Shown here: positions 57,401 through 64,000 of the stretch, piece after piece
How the letters are laid out: each line of letters starts with the position of its first letter
How positions within the stretch are numbered: the stretch's first letter is position 1
DNA from: Phaeosaccion multiseriatum
Taxonomy: Eukaryota > Ochrophyta, other classes
Reading direction: 5' to 3'
DNA: 64,000 bases
NCBI GenBank assembly: GCA_965112735.1
Contig: OZ218961.1
Span: 434,001-498,000, forward strand
The notes under the pieces: generated by a model
Seen by the model: the letters and a program-made list of their open reading frames with translations, nothing else
Told to the model about the DNA's origin: nothing
Databases searched by the model: none
Position numbers and translations under genes: made by a program

Positions 57401-60400
57401 AGGTAGGGAGGGAGGGAGGGAGGGAGGTAGGGGTGGAGGGAGGTAAGGAGGGAGGGAGGGAGGGAGGAGGAAGGGAGGGAGGAAGGGAGGAGAGGGGAGG
57501 GAGGGAGGAGGGAGGGAGGGAGGGAGGGAGGGAGGGAGGGAGGGAGGGAGGGAGGGAGGGAGGGAGGGAGGGAGGGAGGGAGGGAGGGTGGAAGGAAGGA
57601 AGGAAGGAAGGGAGGGAGGGAGGGGGGGGAGAGAGGGAGGGAGGGAGGAGGAAGGGAGGGAGGAAGGGAGGGAGGGGAGGAGAGGGGAGGGCAGGGCAGG
57701 GGAGGGGAGGGGAAGTGATGAAGGCGAGGAAGAGAGGGGAGGAGCACACCATAAACACGCGCCACTCCTGCTGGTCCTGTTACGGCCGAACCACTTACTG
57801 CCGTACCACAACTGTGAACTTACGTACCACCAACTGCTGTACCACCACCGTATTACTTAACGCAGGCACCTTTTGGACTACATCGCCAACACGGCAATCT
57901 TCTTCATCTCGGGCCTCATTGTGACGGGGGTGGCCATCACTAACGACAGGGCCATCGACGCCAGCGACTGGTACGTGCGTAAGGGTTACGTAACAGGCCT
58001 TTCAGTCTCAGTTTCAGTGTGCTGGACCTTCTCTGAACCAGCCCCTCTCTGTCTCTGTCTTTCCATTGTGAAAAAAAAAGGAGAAAAAAAAAGAGGTAGC
58101 AATCTGACCACCAAACTAACCACCCCACCCACACCCACTCACACTTACCCTCTGACATACTACACCCCACCCATCCACTGCCATCCACCAGGGGTTGGCT
58201 GCTCGTACTATACCTTGCTCTGTACGTGATTCGCGGCATTGTCGTGCTCTCTGCCGCCCCGCTGCTACGCAGGGGGGGCTATGGCACCTCATGGTCACAG
58301 GTGCGAGACGGCAGTGGAGGGGGGAGGGGTGGAAGGGGGGAGGGCGGGCGGGAGGGAGGGCGGGAGGGAGGGAGGGAGGGAGGGAGGGAGGGAGGGAAGG
58401 AAGGAGGGCGGGAGGGCGGGGGGAGGGAGGGAGGGAGGGAGGGAGGGAGGGAGGAAGGGAGGGAGGGAGGGAGGAGGGAGGAGGGAGGAGGAAGGAGAGA
58501 GAAAGGGACGGAGGGAGGTACAAGTCTTTGGTGAGGAGGATGGAACATGGAACGGCACTTCCCCCCCCCACCCACACCACTTACCCCCATCCACCCCTGC
58601 CCATCCACTGCCATCTCTGCCCATCCCCCGCCATCCCCGTATCACCAACTGCTGCAGATGATTGTCATGGTGCACGCCGGCCTCCGAGGGGCTGTTGCAC
58701 TCATCCTCGCCCTCATCGTGGACGGAGAGGAGGAGATTCAGCAGGTGCGTTCGTGCGTATGTGTGTGCGTGCGTGCGTGCGTGGGTGTGTACATATATGT
58801 GTGTGTGTGTGCGTGCATGTGAGTGCGTGTGTGTGCAGGAGGGAGGGGACTTTGGTCCTCACTCTTACCCCTTGCCCTCACGCCCCCCCTACCTCCTCCC
58901 GCACCCCCAACACCCCCACGCAAACAGGAGCGACGCGACAAGATCGTGTTCCTCACAGCTGGCATTAGTGTACTAACCCTTGTAGTCAACGGCTCCACCA
59001 CCGGCCTCTTGGTGCATGCCCTCGGGCTCGATCGAACCTCGGAGATCGAGGAGGAGGCCTTCAACAGAGCGGCCTACGCACTGGAACTCCAACTGGAGGA
59101 TGATGTTGTGGCCCTCTGCGGGGACTCCTTCCTGCAGGCATGAGTGGTGGAGGTGGAGGGGAGGGAGGATTGGTCTGCCTGCCTTCTGCCCATATGCCTA
59201 CCCATGCGCACGCATGCATGCCTCTCCTTTGTCTCGCTTTCTCTCCTTCTCCATGTCTCTCCTCCTGCTATCCCTTTCTCTCCGTCTTTCTCATCTCCCT
59301 CTCTCCCTCCCTCCCTCCCCATCTCTCCCTCCTCCCCTCTCTCCCTTCCTCTCTCCCCCTCCTTCTCTCCCTCTCCCTTCCCTCCCTCTCTCTCCCCCTC
59401 CCCCTTTCTCTTCCTCCCTCCCTTCTCCCCTCTCTCTCCCTCCCTCCCTCCCTACCTTCTTCCCTCCCTCCCTCCCTTCCCTCCCTTCCCTCCCTCCCTT
59501 CCCTCCGTCCCTTCCCTCCCTCCCTTCTCCCCTCCCTCTGTCCACCCCTTCCCTCCCTCCCTCCCTTCCCTCCCTTCCCTCCCTCCATCCCTTCCCTCCC
59601 TCCCTCCCTTCCCTCCCTCCCTCTCTCCGCCCTCTGTCTCTATCGCAGGATGCGGATTGGAATCTGGCGTGGCGGTACATTCCCGTGTTCAACAAGGAGT
59701 GCTACTGGCGTAGGTGCGTGTGGGTGGGTGCGGGCATGGGATGGCAGTGGATGGGTGGGGTGGCAATGGATGGGTGGGTGCGTGCGTGGGATGGGGTGGG
59801 ATAGGATGGGATGGCAGTGGATGGGTGGGTACAGCGGGTACGGTAGGTGCCGTGGGTGGGGTTGTGGGTGCGTGGGTGGATGAGTGGGTGGGTGGGTGGG
59901 GTTCGTGGAGCAATATTCCGGATATTCCCCTTTCCTCGTTGTCCTTCTTTTCCCTGACCTTCGTCCCTCCCCCTCCCCCTCTCCCCTAAGAATATCTGAG
60001 GGCAACACTGTGTTGGCAGACAACGAGAGGGCGCTTGTCCGCACTCTGGCTAACGAGGCAAAGAGCTGCAGCGCACCCTTTGACAAGGACCGAGGCGGTC
60101 AAGGCGGTCAAGGCGGTCAAGACAGGGGCAAGGGCAAGCAAACTCCTGCTGCAGCTGTAGGCATGGCACGTGCCAGCCCCATCTTCAGGTGAGTGAGTGG
60201 TTGGGTGGGTGGGTGAGTGAGGGAGTGAGTGAGTGAGTGAGTGAGGGAGTGAAGGAGTGAGTGAGTGAGTGAGTAAGTGAGTGAGTGAGTGAGTGAGGGA
60301 GTGAGGGAGTGAGGGAGTGAGGGAGTGAGTGAGTCAATGAGTGAGTGAGGGAGTGAGTGAGTAAGTGAGGGAGTGAGGGAGTGAGGGAGTGAGTGAGGGA

Positions 60401-63400
60401 GTGAGTGAGTGAGGGAGTGAGGGAGTGAGTGAGGGAGTGAGGGAGTGAGTGAGTCAATGAGTGAGTGAGGGAGTGAGTGAGTGAGTGAGTGAGTGAGTGA
60501 GTGAGTGAGTGAGTGAGTGAGTGAGTGAGTGAGTGGGTGAGTGAGGGAGTGAGTGAGTGAGGGAGTGAGTGAGGGAGTGAAGGAGTGAGTGAGTGAGTAA
60601 GTGAGTGAGTGAGTGAGTGAGTGAGTGAGTGAGGGAGTGAGGGAGTGAGGGAGTGAGTGAGTGAGGGAGTGAGGGAGTGAGTGAGGGGGTGAGTGAGTGA
60701 GGGAGTGAGTGAGGGAGTGAGTGAGTGAGGGAGTGAGTGAGTCAATGAGTGAGTGAGTCAATGAGTGAGTGAGGGAGTGAGTGAGTGAGTGAGTGAGTGA
60801 GGGAGGGAGGGAGTGAGTGAGTGAGTGAGTGAAGTGAGTGAGTGAGCGAGTGAGTGAGTGAGTCAGTGAGGGCGTGAGAGAGTGAGGAAGTGAGGGTGTG
60901 ATGGTGTGAAGTGAGTGAGTGAGAGAGTGACTGCATGAGAGTGAGTGCGTGAGTGTATGAGTGAGTGAGCGCGTGAGTGAGGGCATGCGTGAGGGCGTGA
61001 GTTGCGTGCGTGCGTGCGTGACTGCGTGACTGCGTGACTGCGTGACTGACTGACTGACTGACTGACTGACTGACTGACTGACTGACTGACTGACACTGCC
61101 ACCCCCCACCAACCCCTTCCTCCCCACAGATGGCTGTGCTCCGCCTCTCACCAACCCGCCTCCCAAATCTCACTCAAGCACCTGCCTGCCCGCCTGAGGG
61201 GCGATTGGAAAGACCATCACCTCAAGTTTCCCTTCACAGAGGAGGACTTACCCAACCTCAGCTTGGACGATGTGCTGGAGGTGGGTGTCTGGACCGGTGT
61301 TAGGTGTCAGGATTCGTCGTGTGGGTGTTCGGTATTTGCGTTTCCGTGTTGCAGTTGCAGTTTTAGTTTCCTCTCACAGAGGAGGACTGACTTACGTAAA
61401 TCTCAGTGGGGATGATGTGTTGGAGGTGGGTGTCAGGACAGTCTGTTGGGTGTCAGGACCAGTGTAAGGTGTCACTGCCACCCCACCCTACCCCACCACC
61501 CCACCTCACCCACTGTCATCCCACCCCAAACTCCCATCCCTCACATCCACTGCCATCCCACCCACTGCCATCCCACCCACTGTCATCCCACCCACTGCTA
61601 TCCCACCCACTGCCATCCCACCCCACACTCCCATTCCTCACATCCACTGCCATCCCACCCACTGTCATCCCACCCACTGTCATCCCACCCACTGCTATCC
61701 CACCCACTGCCATCCCACCCCACACCCCCTACCTCCCACATCCACTGCCATCCCTCCTCCCCAGCGGCACCAACTGTCGAAGAACGGCGCGTCTGAGATT
61801 TGGTTCGGGCACCTTGCCATGTCAGCCCTTCACGGCTTCACAGAGGAGGAGGATGATGACAGTCAGGGGGACAACGACAGCGAGGGGGACAGCGACGACG
61901 GGTAAGGAAGGGAGGGAAGGGGTGCGGGAGGGAGGGAGGGAGAGACGGAGAGAGGAAGGAAGGAAGGAAGGAAGGAAGGAAGGAAGGAAGGAAGGAAGGA
62001 AGGAAGGAAGGAAGGAAGGAAGGAAAGAACGAAGGGAGGGAGGGAGGGAGGGAAGGAGGGAGGGTGGGTGCGTAGGAGGGAGGGAGAGAAGAGGGAGGTA
62101 GAGGCAGAGACAGAGATAGAGGGACAACCTCCCCATATGCACTCTAATCTGTCCCTCCCTCCTCCCCGTTTCTCCATCCCCCGCCCTTCCCATATACCTC
62201 TCATCTCTCTCCCTCAAATGACGACAGCAACACACCTCTCCTAGGTCGCTCCTCCTCCAGGCTTAAGTCCCTCTCCGCTCTCAAGGAGGAAGAGGAGGAG
62301 GAGGACGGGGAGGAGGGGGAGGAGGGGGAGGAGGGGGGAGGGCAGGGGCGGAACGAGGAGGAGGAGGTGAAGGAGGAGTTGATAGAGAGCGAGGACGAAG
62401 CGACTCTTGTCAGCGGGGCCGCCCGGAGGTCCCCGGAGGGCACCCTCGCTCTCAGGCCGCAGTCAGCGCAACCTCACGGCCAAAGCACTTCCCACCAAAG
62501 TAGTAGCGGAAACTTGTCCGCCAACAACAACTCCCCTCGGCACGGAAGCAGCAGCAGCGCGATGGGGAGCATCGGCGGCGGCGGCGGCGGCGGCGGCGGA
62601 GGCGGCAGCGGCAGCAAGAGCAGAGTGTCTACCCATATGCTCTTCCCTAAAGAACCAAGCACCTCGTCCCGCAACAACCCCAAGCGGCTGTTTCAGAAAG
62701 ATAGTACCGTCTCCTCCTCCAGCAGCAAGAGCTTTACCAGGGGGAGCACCTCCAGCTATAGCACTTGGTCGTCCAACTCTTCCCTCGTCAGCCCTGCATC
62801 ATCACCGCATCATGTGTCTTTTAAAGGAGCAAGTCCGAAGGCGTCGCTGAATGAGCAAGTCCAGAGAGGCAGTGACGGGGGCGCGGCGTTGCGAAGGCAG
62901 TCGCTGGGTAAGTGTGTGTATGAGTGCGTGTGTGTGTGCGTGTGTGTGTGCGTGTGTGTATGTGTGTGCGTGTGTGTGCGTGTGTGTGTGTGTGCGGGGG
63001 GGGGGGGGTTGGCTCTGCTCTGTATCACCAACTGCTCTGCTATGCTGTGTCTCTCTTCTACTGACGCTTTCTGGCCTTCCCTCCCCCTCTCTATGACTCT
63101 CCCTGCTCTCCGGCTCTCTTTGATACTCCCCCTCTGTCCCCATATGCCTCTATCCATGACCCCTGTAGGCCAATCCCCGCCCCTCGGGGCTGCTGCCAAG
63201 GACTTTGACATATTAGACGAGGCTCGAATGAGGTGAGGGGAACGGAAAATGGCTTGAGGCCATAGCTTAGCTTAGGGCAGTTCAGTTCACACTCGAATCC
63301 GTTACAGAGTAGACCGACACCGCGCCTAAAGAGCTGCCCACTCTCCCGCATATATCCATGTGTTGCAGAGGGTAAGGCAAGGATCACAGAAAGTCGTATC

Positions 63401-63720
63401 AAATTGTTCAAAGGGATTAAATTCTGCCCTGTCGAGGGTATATGAAGGATAGAAGGAGGAGAGAAGGGTACGGTACGCAAGGCTTGCTTCCCTAATGTGC
63501 CTATCCCCCAGCCGTGCTCTCCTCAGTAGGCTGGGACGTCCTCCACCCCTGTCTTGTTCCCCTTCACCTCACTTACCCTCTAGCTGCTGTCAATTTTCTC
63601 TTTTTTTCTGTTCTAACTCTCCCGATCTGTGTAACTGTATGTAACTGACAGGGCGGTGTCCACCCCATGGACTGACGGCCTTGACGTCCCTGAAGATGAC
63701 GCGGGCAGCATAGAGGACAG
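54456..63720 (+). CDS. CPA1-family Na+/H+ antiporter (SOS1/NHE-like), 3' end beyond window
   Basis: Eighteen exons in phase: 54456-54662, 55067-55201, 55447-55524, 55866-55948, 56157-56406, 56703-56838, 57230-57323, 57866-57970, 58192-58300, 58658-58744, 58928-59137, 59649-59713, 59991-60188, 61130-61280, 61765-61901, 62228-62907, 63169-63232, 63652-63720. A further acceptor lies at the very end (CCACAG, about 63999). A signal peptide (MAHRAFMVLLLLLLLAAHTL) precedes about 12 membrane spans. Hallmarks are 'GSMISATDPVAVVALLKELG', 'MLIEGESLFNDGSAIVVFDV' (ion-binding ND) and 'VHAGLRGAVALILAL'. The protein exchanges Na+ or K+ for H+ across the plasma membrane or an endomembrane. The long soluble tail (from about residue 540) is acidic and Ser-rich, as in SOS1-like regulators. 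Intron 59138-59648 has a GC donor. Confidence 0.93.
55690..55800. repeat. 37-nt intronic minisatellite (CCATGCCTTTGACCCTCTCT)
   Basis: Three tandem copies of CATCCATGCCTTTGACCCTC + TCTTTCTCTCGTC in the antiporter intron 55525-55865, upstream of the acceptor. Confidence 0.85.
57324..57715. repeat. (GGGA)n array starting at a splice donor
   Basis: The intron begins GTGAGTGAGGGGAGGAGGGAGG and continues as about 390 bp of GGGA-type repeat. Similar arrays in the same gene are at 56425-56545, 56839-56905 and 58310-58520. Confidence 0.88.
59280..59640. repeat. (CCCT)n array before a splice acceptor
   Basis: About 360 bp of C/T repeat ending 8 bp before the acceptor TATCGCAG (59641-59648) in the GC–AG intron. 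Confidence 0.88.
60189..61093. repeat. (GTGA/GGGA)n and (CTGA)n giant array filling an intron
   Basis: From the donor GTGAGTGAGTGG at 60189, some 900 bp of GAGTGAGT/GAGGGAGT repeat with higher-order units (for example GAGTCAATGAGTGAGTGAGG recurring), ending in (ACTG)n at about 61030-61093. It gives false Thr-His-Ser-Leu frames on the minus strand. Confidence 0.93.
61940..62060. repeat. (GGAA)n / (GGGA)n array
   Basis: About 85 bp of perfect GGAA followed by GGGA units in the antiporter intron 61902-62227. Confidence 0.9.
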
Positions 63721-63925
63721 GTGCGTGCGTCACCCCATCCCGTCTATGCCTGTGTGTGCGAGTGTGTGTGTGAAAAGTTTATGTGCGTGTGTGTGAGTGT
63801 GAGTATGTATGTGTGTATGTGTGTGTGCGTGTGCGTGCGTGTGTGTGCGTGTGTGTGCGTGTGTGTGCGTGTGTGTGCGTCTGTGTACGTGTGTGCGTGT
63901 GTGCATGTGTGTGTGCGTGTATAAG
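63721..63925. repeat. GTGTGCGT compound microsatellite starting at a donor
   Basis: The intron donor GTGCGTGCGTC is followed within 40 bp by about 160 bp of GTGTGTGCGT repeat in the last intron seen. Confidence 0.85.
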
Positions 63926-64000
63926 GGTATGTGTACTGACAAAGGGGGGGGAGGTGTGTGAAATTGGCAAAATCTTTCTTCACCCTATTCATTCCACAGT

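Noticed and set aside
60117-61166. 349-codon minus-strand frame of THSLTHSLT repeats
   Set aside because: Antisense reading of the (GTGA)n intron array of the antiporter gene; no start, splice or family support.
1-64000. tRNA or rRNA genes
   Set aside because: No cloverleaf, A/B box pair or conserved rRNA segment was noticed on either strand; a covariance search was not possible here.

Overview
This is a GC-rich nuclear window with intron-dense genes and no bacterial-type operons. Canonical GT–AG introns, mitochondrial presequences, a Tctex1 dynein light chain, a FACT/Rtt106-type histone chaperone and a CPA1 Na+/H+ antiporter mark it as eukaryotic. One protein starts with an ER signal peptide followed directly by an A-F motif (residues near 26-27, 'VSQAFST'). 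That is the bipartite leader of plastid proteins in algae with secondary red plastids. Together with a WRKY19-like zinc-knuckle repeat gene and an ankyrin family of the 'LEVLKWLRSEG' type, this points to a photosynthetic stramenopile. The exact group cannot be named from sequence alone.

Layout. A 7-exon redoxin of the PRXL2/selenoprotein U family (-, 706-3299) has an in-frame TGA at its catalytic position. It shares a 144-bp divergent promoter with a double-PH histone chaperone (+, 3444-7328). Mitochondrial adrenodoxin-type ferredoxin reductase follows (-, 8175-13249), then a decayed ankyrin-repeat gene (-, about 13.56-15.13 kb). A very large Ser/Gly/Glu-rich, possibly Byr4/Bfa1-like protein comes next (+, 15834-23759 or 24946), then a membrane-anchored aspartic protease (+, 25501-27505). 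A 9-exon zinc-knuckle protein (-, 27882-33222) carries one 132-nt exon in three tandem 366-bp copies. After that come an unresolved basic protein (+, about 33.93-34.82 kb), a 97-aa membrane protein (-, 36059-36926), a C2 plus LEA-like protein (+, 37619-40657), Tctex1 (+, 41645-42530), a 121-aa mitochondrial single-span protein (-, 43961-44939) and a histidine phosphatase with giant insertions (+, 45512-48950). A 223-bp inverted-repeat element lies at 49531-49753. The window closes with an ELO fatty-acid elongase carrying an extra C-terminal beta domain (-, 50585-53535) and a Na+/H+ antiporter (+, 54456 to beyond the right edge).

Genes mostly alternate strand in divergent and convergent pairs, with no sign of a shared pathway. 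I built exon models by hand from GT–AG sites, keeping reading phase across every junction. Most models close perfectly in phase, which is the main support for them.

The most unusual content lies between and across the genes. (1) A recoded TGA is predicted to encode selenocysteine in a plastid-targeted protein. (2) An exon cassette has been triplicated in frame. (3) Short 'word' families are dispersed through introns and exons. One (core CAGTTGGTGATACAGCAG) is read in several frames and on both strands. Another (GGATGGCAGTGGATGG) sits beside 5' splice sites in one orientation and beside 3' splice sites in the opposite orientation. (4) Microsatellites continue straight out of splice signals: (GTGA)n and (GTGC/GTGT)n from donors, (CCCT)n into acceptors. 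Most long Pro-Ser, Thr-His-Ser or Gly-rich reading frames in the window are shadows of these arrays.
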